Assembly: GCA_016235185.1 (NCBI GenBank)
Contig: JACRLT010000014.1
Coordinates: 1-40,930, forward strand
DNA from: Candidatus Omnitrophota bacterium
GTDB taxonomy: Bacteria > Omnitrophota > Gorgyraeia > Velamenicoccales > Velamenicoccaceae
DNA length: 40,930 bases
Reading direction: 5' to 3'
The first letter of the stretch is position 1. The number at the start of each line of letters is the position of its first letter. The position numbers and the translations under genes were made by a program. The notes under the pieces are model-generated. The model worked only from the letters and a program-made list of their open reading frames with translations, was not told the DNA's origin and did not search any database. Below, piece after piece: positions 32,555 to 40,687 of the stretch.

Positions 32555-35500
32555 ATGGCGTTGAAACTCTCCGATAACTCCCTTCGGGTCCTGGAAAAGC
32601 GCTACCTCAAGAAAGACGAAAACGGTAAAGTGGTTGAAACGCCTCATGAGATGTTTTCCCGTGTGGCAAGGACTATTGCCGCAGCAGACAGGCTCTATAA
32701 GAAGCCCGAAGAAGAGGTCTCAAAGCTCGAAAAAGATTTCTACGACATGATGTCAGGCCTGGAGTTTATGCCCAATTCACCTACCTTAATGAATGCCGGC
32801 CGCGAGCTTTCGCAGTTGTCCGCCTGTTTCGTCTTACCTATAGATGACTCCATGGAGAGCATCTTTGACAGCATCAAGGCAACCGCGCTTATACACAAAT
32901 CAGGCGGCGGTACAGGGTTTTCATTCTCGCGCCTGCGTTCCAAAGCAAGCGTGGTTAAATCCACAGGCGGCATGGCAAGCGGCCCGATCTCTTTTATGAA
33001 GGTCTTTGATGCTGCGACCCAGGCGGTCAAGCAGGGCGGCACACGGCGCGGCGCCAATATGGGCATCTTGCGCGTGGACCATCCGGATATCATGGATTTC
33101 ATTGTTTGCAAGGAGAACGACAAGGAGATAAATAATTTCAATATCTCCGTTGCCATTACAGAAGATTTTATGAAACACGCTTTAAATAATGAGGAGTACG
33201 AGCTTATTGATCCAAGCACCAAGAAGGTTGTAAAGAAGATCAACGCCAAGACCGTCTTTGACCTTATGGTCAAGATGGCGCACAAGAACGGCGAACCCGG
33301 CATTATTTTTATAGATAGGATAAATAACGGCAACCCCACACCTAATTTAGGTAAGATAGAGAGCACCAACCCTTGCGTAGTCGGAGATACCTTTGTTTCT
33401 ACGGAAAACGGCTTGATGAGGATGAGAGACCTTGTTAATAATTATAGTCACGGCGGCATAAGTATTTTGACTGATAATAGGGTCTTGGATATTCTTTATG
33501 GCAGTAGAGAATCAGGTAATTTAGCAACGGAAACGAAAGCAGGGGTTTCTTTAAGAGGGATCACCGCTTCTTTTTCTACAGGAATAAAGACGGTATATAA
33601 AGTGACTACAGAATCAGGTTTTGAATTGAGCGCTACCGCAGATCATGGCCTTATGACGCAGAATGGCTGGGTCAATATCGAAGATTTAAAACCCGGCGTA
33701 CACAAAGTTTTCATCCAGTCAGGCGCCGGCCAGTTTAATCCTGACGATATACTTCCTTTTACAGTTCAAAGTGAATATAAGGGAGATAATGGCGTTGTTT
33801 ATAAACTTAATCTTCCGCAAAGGTGGAGTAAAGAGCTTGGGCAGGTATTGGGTTGGTTGGCCGGAGATGGATGGTTGTGTAGTGATGAAAAAAATTGCCG
33901 GGTAGGTTTTACATTCAGCCAAGAGGACAAAGAAATCCTTCTCTATCTTAAACATATTATAAATAATTTTTATGGAGCGGATATTAAAGAGGTTTTACGC
34001 GAAAATAAAGTTTTTCACCTTTCTTACCATAGTAAGTATTTTGTTGAGTTTTTTAAAAGCTTAGGCGTGGGAAGCTGGACAAGCGATAATAAAGAGGTTC
34101 CGTCTTCTTTATTTACCGCTCCTGAATCTGCGGTTATAGGGTTCTTGCAGGGTATATTTGGCGCAGATGGTACGGTGAGGGATAATCCCAAGTCTAACAG
34201 CTCTTGGATTGCTTTAACATCAAAGAGTAAAGTGCTGCTTAAGCAAGTGCAATTATTACTATTAAATTTAGGCATTAAAAGCAGGATTTATGACCGCAGC
34301 AGGAATTCCAGGGAAGGATTATTTTCTTATACTACAAAAAATGGCGAGCATAAAAGCTATACCTCGGATGGAGTATTATTTGAATTAGGCATATTCGGAG
34401 AGAGCCGTGAAAGGTTCAGGTTATTGATAGGTTTTCTTGCCAAGAAAAAGAATGAGAAGTTGGAACATATCAGGTTTAAAAGATTTTATAGGCAGGTATT
34501 AGAAGAAAATGTTGTATCTATAGAAAAAGATGGAGAACAGGAAGTATATGATCTTACAGAGCCAGAAACCTTAACTTTTATTACAAATGGCCTGATTTCA
34601 CGCGATTGCGGAGAACAGCCTCTTTTGCCTTTTGAATCCTGTAACCTCGGCTCCATCAACCTTTATGCCCTTTTAAAAGAAACACCGGCCAAGAAGTTGG
34701 AGATAGACTGGGATAATTTGAAGAGGATCATCCATCTGGCAGTTCACTTTTTAGACAACGTCATCGAGGTAAATAAGTACCCGCTTGCTGAAATAGACAG
34801 GATGACCAAGCAGACGAGAAAAGTCGGCTTGGGTGTCATGGGTTGGGCGAGCGCATTGGCAAAGATGATGATCGCCTATGATTCCGACGAGGCTTTGGAA
34901 TTGGCAGATAAGCTTATGTCTTTTATCCAGACAGAGGCAAGAAAAGAATCCGTGGAATTGGCAAAAGCACGCGGCACGTTCCCGGCATTCAAAGGCAGTA
35001 TTTATGATAAGGAAAGCGGTTTGAAATTAAGGAACGCGACGCTCACGACAATAGCTCCCACGGGCACGATCTCTATTATCGCAGGGCCATGCTCCTCGGG
35101 TATTGAGCCTATGTTCGCCATTTCTTATTACCGCGCAAATGTTTTAGACAACGACAAGATGATAGAGATCGAGCCTGCATTCAAGGAAGTCATGGAAGCG
35201 CGCGGGCTTTATTCCAGGAAACTCATGGAAAAGATCGCCGAAAAAGGCTCTGTCCACGATATAGAAGAGATACCGGCAGAGATACGAAGGGCATTTGTCA
35301 CAGCACACGATATAACGCCGGAGTGGCACATAAAGATGCAGTCTGTTTTCCAGAAATATACTGATAACGCGGTGTCTAAGACAGTCAACTTCCATCAGGA
35401 CGCTACCATTGAAGATGTGCGCACTGCTTATTTATTGGCCTATGAGATGGGCTGTAAGGGCATGACCATTTACCGCGATAAGAGCCGCGATGAGCAAGTC

Positions 35501-36091
35501 TTGAATGTCGGCTCCAAAACTACGACCAAGACCATAGCTGCTACTGCCGAAGGAAAGATCGGCCCAAGGCCAAGGCCTGAAGTGGTCATTGGTACTACAA
35601 CAAAAGTTTCCACTGGCTGCGGTAATCTCTATGTCACTATCAACACCGATGAGCGCAATAAGCCTTTTGAAGTCTTTACCCAGATGGGTAAGGCAGGCGG
35701 TTGCGCGGCAAGCCAGCTTGAGGCAATAGGCAGGCTTGTTTCTTTAGCCTTCCGTTCAGGCGTTGATGTCAAGGTCATTATCGAACAATTGCGCGGCATA
35801 CGCTGTCCATCACCGTCGTGGGAAAAGGGCGCGCGCATATTCTCCTGCGCTGACGCTATTGCGCGTGTGGTGGAAAGGCGCCTGGTCAATAACAAGGTCG
35901 AGGTCAAGGCATCTGCTCAAGCAGCCACAGAAGCCGGTGAGGATATCCTGGGCCAGGTTTCCAGAAGTGAAGAGCAATTGGAAGATTACATCACCGGCAA
36001 TATCGTGGGTGTTTGCCCGGATTGCGGGGGAGCGGTTAGGCATGAAGAGGGGTGTGTGAAGTGTTCCGCGTGCGGCTATACGAAATGTTAG
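32555..36091 (+). CDS. nrdJ: Class II (B12-dependent) ribonucleotide reductase interrupted by an intein
   Basis: The host protein reduces ribonucleotides using adenosylcobalamin. The precursor has 1178 residues: N-extein 1-273, intein 274-684 and C-extein 685-1178. Host motifs are LSACFVLP with Cys91, ESTNP followed after splicing by [19 protein letters not shown] (radical Cys685, Glu687, disulphide partner Cys696), [45 protein letters not shown], and a C-terminal zinc ribbon CPDCGG...CSACGYTKC. Class II is inferred from this pattern and from the absence of a beta subunit gene. The ATG at 32555 follows AAAGGAG (32539-32545). It is probably repressed by the NrdR of this window, and its activity depends on splicing. 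Confidence 0.95.
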   Translation: MALKLSDNSLRVLEKRYLKKDENGKVVETPHEMFSRVARTIAAADRLYKKPEEEVSKLEKDFYDMMSGLEFMPNSPTLMNAGRELSQLSACFVLPIDDSMESIFDSIKATALIHKSGGGTGFSFSRLRSKASVVKSTGGMASGPISFMKVFDAATQAVKQGGTRRGANMGILRVDHPDIMDFIVCKENDKEINNFNISVAITEDFMKHALNNEEYELIDPSTKKVVKKINAKTVFDLMVKMAHKNGEPGIIFIDRINNGNPTPNLGKIESTNPCVVGDTFVSTENGLMRMRDLVNNYSHGGISILTDNRVLDILYGSRESGNLATETKAGVSLRGITASFSTGIKTVYKVTTESGFELSATADHGLMTQNGWVNIEDLKPGVHKVFIQSGAGQFNPDDILPFTVQSEYKGDNGVVYKLNLPQRWSKELGQVLGWLAGDGWLCSDEKNCRVGFTFSQEDKEILLYLKHIINNFYGADIKEVLRENKVFHLSYHSKYFVEFFKSLGVGSWTSDNKEVPSSLFTAPESAVIGFLQGIFGADGTVRDNPKSNSSWIALTSKSKVLLKQVQLLLLNLGIKSRIYDRSRNSREGLFSYTTKNGEHKSYTSDGVLFELGIFGESRERFRLLIGFLAKKKNEKLEHIRFKRFYRQVLEENVVSIEKDGEQEVYDLTEPETLTFITNGLISRDCGEQPLLPFESCNLGSINLYALLKETPAKKLEIDWDNLKRIIHLAVHFLDNVIEVNKYPLAEIDRMTKQTRKVGLGVMGWASALAKMMIAYDSDEALELADKLMSFIQTEARKESVELAKARGTFPAFKGSIYDKESGLKLRNATLTTIAPTGTISIIAGPCSSGIEPMFAISYYRANVLDNDKMIEIEPAFKEVMEARGLYSRKLMEKIAEKGSVHDIEEIPAEIRRAFVTAHDITPEWHIKMQSVFQKYTDNAVSKTVNFHQDATIEDVRTAYLLAYEMGCKGMTIYRDKSRDEQVLNVGSKTTTKTIAATAEGKIGPRPRPEVVIGTTTKVSTGCGNLYVTINTDERNKPFEVFTQMGKAGGCAASQLEAIGRLVSLAFRSGVDVKVIIEQLRGIRCPSPSWEKGARIFSCADAIARVVERRLVNNKVEVKASAQAATEAGEDILGQVSRSEEQLEDYITGNIVGVCPDCGGAVRHEEGCVKCSACGYTKC
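33374..34606 (+). mobile_element. Intein with LAGLIDADG homing endonuclease inside the reductase gene
   Basis: The 411-residue intein begins with Cys274 ([13 protein letters not shown], block A). Block B has TADHG (Thr361, His364). The homing endonuclease has two LAGLIDADG-type helices, LGWLAGDGW (432-440) and [13 protein letters not shown] (528-540). Block F is [17 protein letters not shown] (663-679). The C-terminus is LISRD followed by the +1 Cys685. Inteins normally end in His-Asn; this one has Arg-Asp. The +1 cysteine is also the predicted thiyl-radical cysteine of the reductase. The intein DNA looks more AT-rich than the flanking exteins, consistent with acquisition by homing. Confidence 0.93.
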
Positions 36092-36120
36092 CATCCCGTT
36101 AAAATAAAGTATCAACCAAG

Positions 36121-36152
36121 CGCCTCGCGGAAAAGCGGGGCGTTTTGCTTTT
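36121..36152 (+). terminator. Intrinsic terminator after the reductase gene
   Basis: CGCCTCGC (36121-36128) pairs with GCGGGGCG (36135-36142), with one T-G pair, around GGAAAA. It is followed by TTTTGCTTTT. It stands 30 nt after the stop codon. Confidence 0.85.
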
Positions 36153-36182
36153 CGGATCTTTGTCAGCGCACCATCCCTATTC

Positions 36183-36383
36183 GCAGACAATATTATTGTA
36201 TTGGGGTCCTGTCTCGGTTCGTTTTGCGCAGGCACGCTTGTCTCGCCCAGCGTGCTCGACTACGCTCGGGTTTTTCGGCTCGCTCGTCCGCCATTGAAAC
36301 ATTGGCGGACACCGAGCCCGCTCGCACGAAAAACACGGCCTGCGACAATCCAAACCAAGCCACCCCCCACCTAAATTGTCTGC
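36183..36383. mobile_element. Foldback/MITE-like element, 201 nt
   Basis: The element is bounded by a perfect 9-bp inverted repeat, GCAGACAAT (36183-36191) and ATTGTCTGC (36375-36383). Inside is a nested imperfect hairpin: GTTTTTCG/CGAAAAAC (36270-36277/36327-36334), GGCTCG/CGAGCC (36277-36282/36313-36318) and GTCCGCCA/TGGCGGAC (36286-36293/36303-36310). The left end (CCCTATTCGCAGAC, 36175-36188) is like the ends at 7188 and 9288. Reading frames across it are unconvincing. It lies at the border to the AT-rich tail. No target-site duplication was seen. The rest of the 36092-36598 gap holds the terminator at 36121, the motif at 36413 and no convincing promoter. Confidence 0.55.
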
Positions 36384-36412
36384 TTGGACAGGCATGTTGC
36401 GCTTAGCAAGCA

Positions 36413-36425
36413 AAAATAGAACCGT
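36413..36425 (+). repeat. AAAATAGAACCGT motif, copy A
   Basis: First copy of a motif that recurs before each gene of the AT-rich tail, 174 bp before the protease ATG. Related copies are at 37390-37402 and 38012-38024 (inverted) and 39255-39267 (direct). Confidence 0.5.
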
Positions 36426-36598
36426 CACAATTTATCATTCGTTTAGAAGACGCTGGCCGGTGCTTACCTTAATAAGATTGACAGGCAGGGCTTTTCGAGG
36501 GACACTTTCTATTAGAATTCATTGGTAAACATGAAGATATTCAGAAATGATATAAAAAAGTCTAGTTGGTTTTTATTTAGTTAGTCATAGGAGGTTGT

Positions 36599-37324
36599 AT
36601 GTCAATAAAATGGCACCAAGCAATAGAAAAAATGAATAATTTAGTTGTACGTATCTCCACTCCACAGGGTTCTGGAACAGGTTTTTTAGTTTCGCATTCT
36701 ACTGTTAAACCAGTTTGTGGAATCGCAACGGCAGCTCATGTGGTTGACTGGGCACATTACTGGGAACAACCGATTAGGATAGATCATTTTGCTTCCGGTA
36801 AATCATTATTACTACATCATAACGAGCGCTCTATACACATAGAAGGTCATGATACAGCTACAATAATTCTAGAGAAAAGAGATTTGCCTTTGCCAGAGCA
36901 TTCTCCCAAGCTCTCTCCAGAAGAAAAGTTTCTCAAAGTTGGCAATGAAGTCGGTTGGCTTGGTTTTCCTGCAATCTCTCCCAAAAACCTTTGTTTCTTC
37001 TCTGGCAGGACAAGTTGTTTTCTAGAGGAAGAACATGCTTATTTGGTTGATGGGGTTGCAATTAATGGAGTAAGCGGAGGTCCAGTATTCCATCTTCTCG
37101 AAGATGGCTTTGTGGTGATTGGTGTTGTTTCTGCTTATATAGCTAATCGTGTAACAGGAGAAACTCTTCCGGGTTTGTCCGTTATAAGAGATGTTTCACA
37201 ATTCCACAAATTAGTAAGAGAGTTTAAATCACTAGATGATGCAAAGAAAAAGGAAAGTGTACCATCCTCTCCTCCGTCTCCATCACCTTCACCTTCGCCC
37301 AATATTGGTTCGGATTCTAAATAA
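36599..37324 (+). CDS. Trypsin-like serine protease (S1 family)
   Basis: The 241-residue protein has a trypsin-fold catalytic triad: His47 in ATAAHVVDW, Asp85 in GHDTATIIL, and Ser159 in INGVSGGPVF. The GSGTGFLV segment (24-31) and the LDSS-free oxyanion loop GVSGG fit HtrA-like or trypsin_2 (PF13365) proteases. No signal peptide, transmembrane helix or PDZ domain is seen, so it may be cytosolic. The C-terminus (about 215-241) is a disordered Pro/Ser tail (SSPPSPSPSPSPN). ATG 36599 follows AGGAGG (36588-36593). Similar stand-alone trypsin-like proteases occur in some bacterial conflict systems. A role in defence is inferred here only from context. The codon use is AT-rich compared with genes to the left. 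Confidence 0.88.
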   Translation: MSIKWHQAIEKMNNLVVRISTPQGSGTGFLVSHSTVKPVCGIATAAHVVDWAHYWEQPIRIDHFASGKSLLLHHNERSIHIEGHDTATIILEKRDLPLPEHSPKLSPEEKFLKVGNEVGWLGFPAISPKNLCFFSGRTSCFLEEEHAYLVDGVAINGVSGGPVFHLLEDGFVVIGVVSAYIANRVTGETLPGLSVIRDVSQFHKLVREFKSLDDAKKKESVPSSPPSPSPSPSPNIGSDSK

Positions 37325-37379
37325 GGGAATAATTGGTGTCAGAACTCGATAATTGCTTAAGGTGCATGAGGTTAAAAGG

Positions 37380-37402
37380 AAAATAGGTAACGGTCCTATT
37401 TT
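37380..37402 (+). terminator. Hairpin AAAATAGG-TAACGGT-CCTATTTT (copy B)
   Basis: A perfect 8-bp stem with the loop TAACGGT is followed by TTC, between the protease gene and the next start. It is probably an intrinsic terminator or attenuator. Its 3' half is an inverted copy of the AAAATAGGACCGT motif (37390-37402). Confidence 0.6.
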
Positions 37403-37420
37403 TCATCACAAGGAGCATTG

Positions 37421-37846
37421 ATGTTAAGAATCTTACGATTTGTTTTGTTGGCGTCCCTATTGTGCGTGTGTACATCAAATATTTTTGCGGAAGAATTAAA
37501 ACGTGAAGAAGGGTTGTCGGTCCACGTCATACCTAAAAGTGTCGCAGATATTGGCGGTGAGGATAGTCCTGTGAAGTGGGGTTTTATGGTGTCTCAGACC
37601 TATGATTTAAAACCGCCTAACGAAAGACCAGTTTTTCAGAAGCCCGAAGAATTGTTGGCCTATTATGATAACCAATCAAAATCGATCCGGAAGAATGGGA
37701 TTTGGGTGGTCATAACCCATCCAGAATCGTATTCAGACAGGGAAAAAGAAAGTATAGAAAAGCTAAAAAAAATCTGTAAAGAAAAAGGGGTGTCGTTGTA
37801 TATTTGTCGGGGAATGAATCTTCCTGACGGTTGGGTAAGGCAATAG
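37421..37846 (+). CDS. Small exported hypothetical protein
   Basis: A 141-residue protein with a signal peptide (MLRILRFVLLASLLCVCTSNIFA, cleavage before EELK). The mature part is soluble, with mixed strands such as WGFMVSQTYDLKP and an IWVVITHPESYSDREKESIEKLKKICKEKGVSLYICRG segment; a C-terminal Trp-Val-Arg end. No family was recognised. The ATG at 37421 has AAGGAG (37410-37415) at good spacing. It stands alone between two terminator-like hairpins, so it is probably its own transcription unit in the AT-rich tail. Confidence 0.7.
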   Translation: MLRILRFVLLASLLCVCTSNIFAEELKREEGLSVHVIPKSVADIGGEDSPVKWGFMVSQTYDLKPPNERPVFQKPEELLAYYDNQSKSIRKNGIWVVITHPESYSDREKESIEKLKKICKEKGVSLYICRGMNLPDGWVRQ

Positions 37847-37885
37847 TCTGGGAAGTGAAAGAGAGTTTTTAAGTTTCTGTAAGTT

Positions 37886-37902
37886 TCTGGACCGTTTCCA
37901 GA
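37886..37902 (+). repeat. Palindrome TCTGGA-CCGTT-TCCAGA (copy E)
   Basis: A perfect 6-bp stem is followed by TAACCGATAG. It belongs to the GGACCG family: copies of TCTGGACCG-N3-TCC-GATAA are at 39146-39179, 40531-40564 and 40585-40618. Confidence 0.5.
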
Positions 37903-38002
37903 TAACCGATAGAAAGTGCAAATGCGTATAATTAAACTAAGCATAATAAAAGAATTTCCCACTCTCGAAGAATTGGAGAACTACTTCGAGTCTTATTTGA
38001 AG

Positions 38003-38027
38003 AAATAGAGAACGGTTCTATTTTTTT
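38003..38027 (+). terminator. Hairpin AAATAGA-GAACGGT-TCTATTT with T-run (copy C)
   Basis: A 7-bp perfect stem (38003-38009/38017-38023) with a 7-nt loop is followed by TTTT. The 3' half is an inverted AAAATAGAACCGT motif (38012-38024). It is 22 nt before the next ATG, so termination or attenuation of upstream transcription is likely. Confidence 0.62.
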
Positions 38028-38048
38028 CTAAAAGAGAGAAGCTGAATT

Positions 38049-39176
38049 ATGTGGCCTTACGATTATTTTCATCAAGTTAGCACTATAGAGATTGATGAAA
38101 AAATAGGTTCAGAAAAATCTGTTTTTGTATCAATTTGGTTTGGGGGTGAAGAGAAGCAGTCCCCTGCATATAATCAACAACAGAAAAAGATTGAGTTAAT
38201 CAAAAAAATAGTTGGCCAATTAAAAATTGGCAACACTAGCTTTCAGCCTAGGATTGTAAATGAATCTGGTGAAATCTTTAGCAAGATTCAGCAAGACATT
38301 ATCAAATCTACATTTGTTATTTGCGATTTAACTCCTCGTTGGTATGAGTCAGAGATATATTTTTGTGATAATGTTTTGTTTGAATTAGGTTTGGCTATGG
38401 CTTGGAAAATGGAGGAACAGGTAATACTTCTTTGGGATAAGCAAGGAGAAGAAAAGAAGAAATTCCATTCTAAGCATTTGCCCTCTGATTTCAAAACTCA
38501 CTATGTTGATGAGGTTGATAGTAGCAATGAAGGGGAGTTCAAAGAAGACCTAACAAGAGTCATTAAAAAAAGATATGAAAGCTTTGAATATCGCAAGGAT
38601 ATTTTTATAAAAAATGCCAAGAGCAAGCTTGATTTAGCTTCCTTGAGATTCTTGCGGAATCAAAAAGGTCTGTTATTTGCTGATCCACCGGTGGATGTTA
38701 TTAGTTTGATGACTTTGCGTCATCTGATGGATCTAGGGATTATTCGAGCCATTATTTACAGAAATGATTGGACCTTCGCTTACTATTTGACGAAATTTGG
38801 AAGAATAATTTTGGAGAAAGAGTTTGGAGTTAGGTTATTTCCGGAGATATTAGCTGATATGCTATTTGTGCGCTATTTTAGATTTGATCCCGAGGGGGAA
38901 TTTAGAAAAAAAATAAAGTATTGGGAAGATGCTTATCAAAAAAAATTCTGGGAATGCCTAAGATCTTTTAATGACCTGATTCCATCGGCCATTAAAGAGT
39001 ATTTCAAAGGGTTGATTAAGAGTGATAACCAAGAAGACTTTGATTTAGATATGTTTAGTCGTTATCTTGAAGATCTTTCTTTAGATTATTTTGAAAAAGT
39101 GATTTGCGAAAAGTGGGAAAATAAGTTAGCTTTAGTCCCGGAAAATCTGGGACCGGGTACGGATAAGCCCTTGTGA
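38049..39176 (+). CDS. TIR/nucleoside-deoxyribosyltransferase-like protein with winged-helix-like domain
   Basis: This 375-residue protein has a Rossmann-like N-terminal domain (about 22-180): VFVSIWFGGEE, then FQPRIVNESGEIFSKIQQDIIKSTFVICDLT (65-95) and NVLFELGLAMAWKMEEQVILLWDKQ (108-132). This resembles the TIR-like and 2-deoxyribosyltransferase-like folds, which usually show DLTxxNPNVxYELGxA with a catalytic glutamate. Here that would be Glu112. Residues about 195-260 look like a winged helix (LRFLRNQKGLLFADPP...LMDLGIIRAIIYRNDWTFAYYLTKFGRIILEKEFG). The helical C-terminus is unassigned. Such domains occur in NAD-consuming immune effectors, but activity is inference. The last residues are encoded by a copy of the GGACCG repeat. 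Confidence 0.7.
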   Translation: MWPYDYFHQVSTIEIDEKIGSEKSVFVSIWFGGEEKQSPAYNQQQKKIELIKKIVGQLKIGNTSFQPRIVNESGEIFSKIQQDIIKSTFVICDLTPRWYESEIYFCDNVLFELGLAMAWKMEEQVILLWDKQGEEKKKFHSKHLPSDFKTHYVDEVDSSNEGEFKEDLTRVIKKRYESFEYRKDIFIKNAKSKLDLASLRFLRNQKGLLFADPPVDVISLMTLRHLMDLGIIRAIIYRNDWTFAYYLTKFGRIILEKEFGVRLFPEILADMLFVRYFRFDPEGEFRKKIKYWEDAYQKKFWECLRSFNDLIPSAIKEYFKGLIKSDNQEDFDLDMFSRYLEDLSLDYFEKVICEKWENKLALVPENLGPGTDKPL

Positions 39177-39179
39177 TAA
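39146..39179 (+). repeat. GGACCG repeat, copy F, overlapping a stop codon
   Basis: TCTGGGACCGGGTACGGATAAGCCC...TTGTGATAA closely matches 40531-40564. It encodes the last residues (LGPGTDKPL) of the TIR-like protein and contains its TGA, so either the gene was truncated by the repeat or the repeat supplied a new end. Confidence 0.6.
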
Positions 39180-39254
39180 ATAAGACGCAGTTAGCAGTTA
39201 GTAGACGCTTTATGTTATTTCTGATTTGAGATAGAGTTATGAATAAAGTAGAAA

Positions 39255-39267
39255 AAAATAGGACCGT
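39255..39267 (+). repeat. AAAATAGGACCGT motif, copy D
   Basis: Direct copy of the tail motif, 28 bp before the ATG of the Doc/Fic gene. It is embedded in AAAAAAATAGGACCGTTCCAAATATTT, an imperfect palindrome. Confidence 0.5.
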
Positions 39268-39294
39268 TCCAAATATTTGACATTTTGAATTCTC

Positions 39295-40527
39295 ATGGCA
39301 AAAAATCGTTTAACTATCGAACAACTTGCACAAAAAGCTGGAATCGATTCAGAAGATGCGTTGATACGTCTCTGGGATGCTCCAAGATTTGGAAAAATAC
39401 AAGCTCAATCCGACAAAATCAGGGGATATGATCTCGAGTATGCTAAGAAGATACTAGGAATTGCTACGCGTGATGAACTTGTTAATCCACGGTATTGGCA
39501 GGCCCATTTTGATTTGAGTGATCAGGCATTTAAAATACTCTTGGAGGATTTGTCTATAGCAATAAGTCCTCATGCAAAACAATTGCCGAGGGGTGCAATT
39601 TCTAAGCTAAAAGCCGAATCCAGAAGAAGAATTACGGCTGATTATATTTTTTCAAAAAGCCAAAAAATAGATTATTCAGAACATTCTGTATCTGTTAAAT
39701 CTGAAGAATTAGAATGGAAGATTATAGGGCACAGGCGCGAAGAATTGCGTTATCTTGAGACTGAAGAAGTGTCTGGAATTCATAACGCATTAGTAGGAGA
39801 TTTTGCAAAGACTGAAGCACCCATAATTCCGTCCGGGTGTAGAAATAAGCACTTGTTAGCATCGGCTGTATTTAGACCCCATACATCAAATGGAGGAGAA
39901 CTCAAGTACCCGACTGTTGAAATGTCGGCTGCTGCACTTCTTCATTCATTGGTGCATGATCATCCATTTCATAATGGTAATAAACGAACTGCTTTGGTGT
40001 CAATGTTAGTATTTTTAGATGAAAATGGGTTTCTCCTTACTTGTAATGAAAATGTTTTATTCAAGTTTGTGCTTGATGTGGCTTTGCATCGAGTCATCCC
40101 ATTTTCTAGAATAAAACATCCTGATTATGAAACACTCGCCATTGCTAAATGGCTTTCTAATAATACGCGTCCTATTGAAAGAGGAAATCATCCAATTCCT
40201 TTTAGAAAACTGAGGCAGATATTGCATGTTTATGGTTGTATTGTAGAGCCCTCTGGTGGTAGTGGTGGGCGGATGAATATTTCTCGCACTGTTACAGAAT
40301 CAGGTTTTTTTCACCGTGGTCGAGATAGAACGTTGCGTACTCAAGTTTATTACGGAAATGAAGGGCGAGAAATGGGCAAAGGTACAATAAATAAAATACG
40401 GTGTGATCTTCATCTTGATGAACAACATAACGTTGATGCAAAAGCTTTCTACGAAAGTGCAGCTATTCCTGTCGGAGACTTTATTGCCATATATAGAAAA
40501 ACCTTAGATCGTCTAGCGAAATTATGA
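39295..40527 (+). CDS. Doc/Fic-family protein with additional N- and C-terminal domains
   Basis: A 410-residue protein. The central Fic/Doc fold (about 140-290) carries the active-site HPFHNGNKRTALVSMLVFLDENGF, with the loop H223-R231. It looks like Doc (HxFx[DN][AG]NKR) more than Fic (HPFxxGNGR). The acid of the metal-binding position is Asn227 here, so activity may be altered. N-terminal residues 1-60 could form an HTH (LTIEQLAQKAGIDSEDALIRLW). C-terminal residues 295-410 contain PFRKLRQILHVYGCIVE and GGSGGRMNISRTV, which recall a HicA-like or dsRNA-binding fold (weak). No antitoxin gene is next to it. No Shine-Dalgarno precedes the ATG. Confidence 0.75.
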   Translation: MAKNRLTIEQLAQKAGIDSEDALIRLWDAPRFGKIQAQSDKIRGYDLEYAKKILGIATRDELVNPRYWQAHFDLSDQAFKILLEDLSIAISPHAKQLPRGAISKLKAESRRRITADYIFSKSQKIDYSEHSVSVKSEELEWKIIGHRREELRYLETEEVSGIHNALVGDFAKTEAPIIPSGCRNKHLLASAVFRPHTSNGGELKYPTVEMSAAALLHSLVHDHPFHNGNKRTALVSMLVFLDENGFLLTCNENVLFKFVLDVALHRVIPFSRIKHPDYETLAIAKWLSNNTRPIERGNHPIPFRKLRQILHVYGCIVEPSGGSGGRMNISRTVTESGFFHRGRDRTLRTQVYYGNEGREMGKGTINKIRCDLHLDEQHNVDAKAFYESAAIPVGDFIAIYRKTLDRLAKL

Positions 40528-40530
40528 AAT

Positions 40531-40564
40531 CTCTGGACCGGGTCCGGATAAACCCTTGTGATAA
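40531..40564 (+). repeat. GGACCG repeat, copy G
   Basis: CTCTGGACCGGGTCCGGATAAACCC and then TTGTGATAA; the core GGACCGGGTCC is an almost perfect palindrome. It starts four bases after the Doc/Fic stop codon. Short GAAATCTCTG repeats (40526-, 40571-) connect it to copy H. Confidence 0.6.
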
Positions 40565-40584
40565 GTAGTGGAAATCTCTGAAAT

Positions 40585-40618
40585 CTCTGGACCGGTTCCA
40601 GATAAGCCATTGATATAA
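40585..40618 (+). repeat. GGACCG repeat, copy H
   Basis: CTCTGGACCGGTTCCAGATAAGCC and then ATTGATATAA. CTGGA-CCGGT-TCCAG is a hairpin with a 5-bp perfect stem. It is preceded by GAAATCTCTG direct repeats. Confidence 0.6.
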
Positions 40619-40687
40619 CGTAAGTTCTGATGGAAGTGTCCCTAAGTAAAAACAGAGTTAGGATTCGATAATTGTTTGGAGGACAGC

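Noticed and set aside
32555-33373. B12 riboswitch before the class II reductase
   Set aside because: The 5' region is short and lacks the B12-box word GCCACTG; the only structure seen is the 8-bp repeat at 32498-32528.
37922-38008. 28-codon frame MRIIKLSIIKEFPTLEELEN... between two tail genes
   Set aside because: It has an amphipathic end but no ribosome-binding site, and it runs into the copy C hairpin. It could be a real peptide but there is no independent support.
36092-40687. Integron cassette array
   Set aside because: Single-gene units with hairpins between them suggested attC sites, but I could not find paired RYYYAAC/GTTRRRY boxes or an integrase. The idea remains possible only if the hairpins prove to be a new recombination site.
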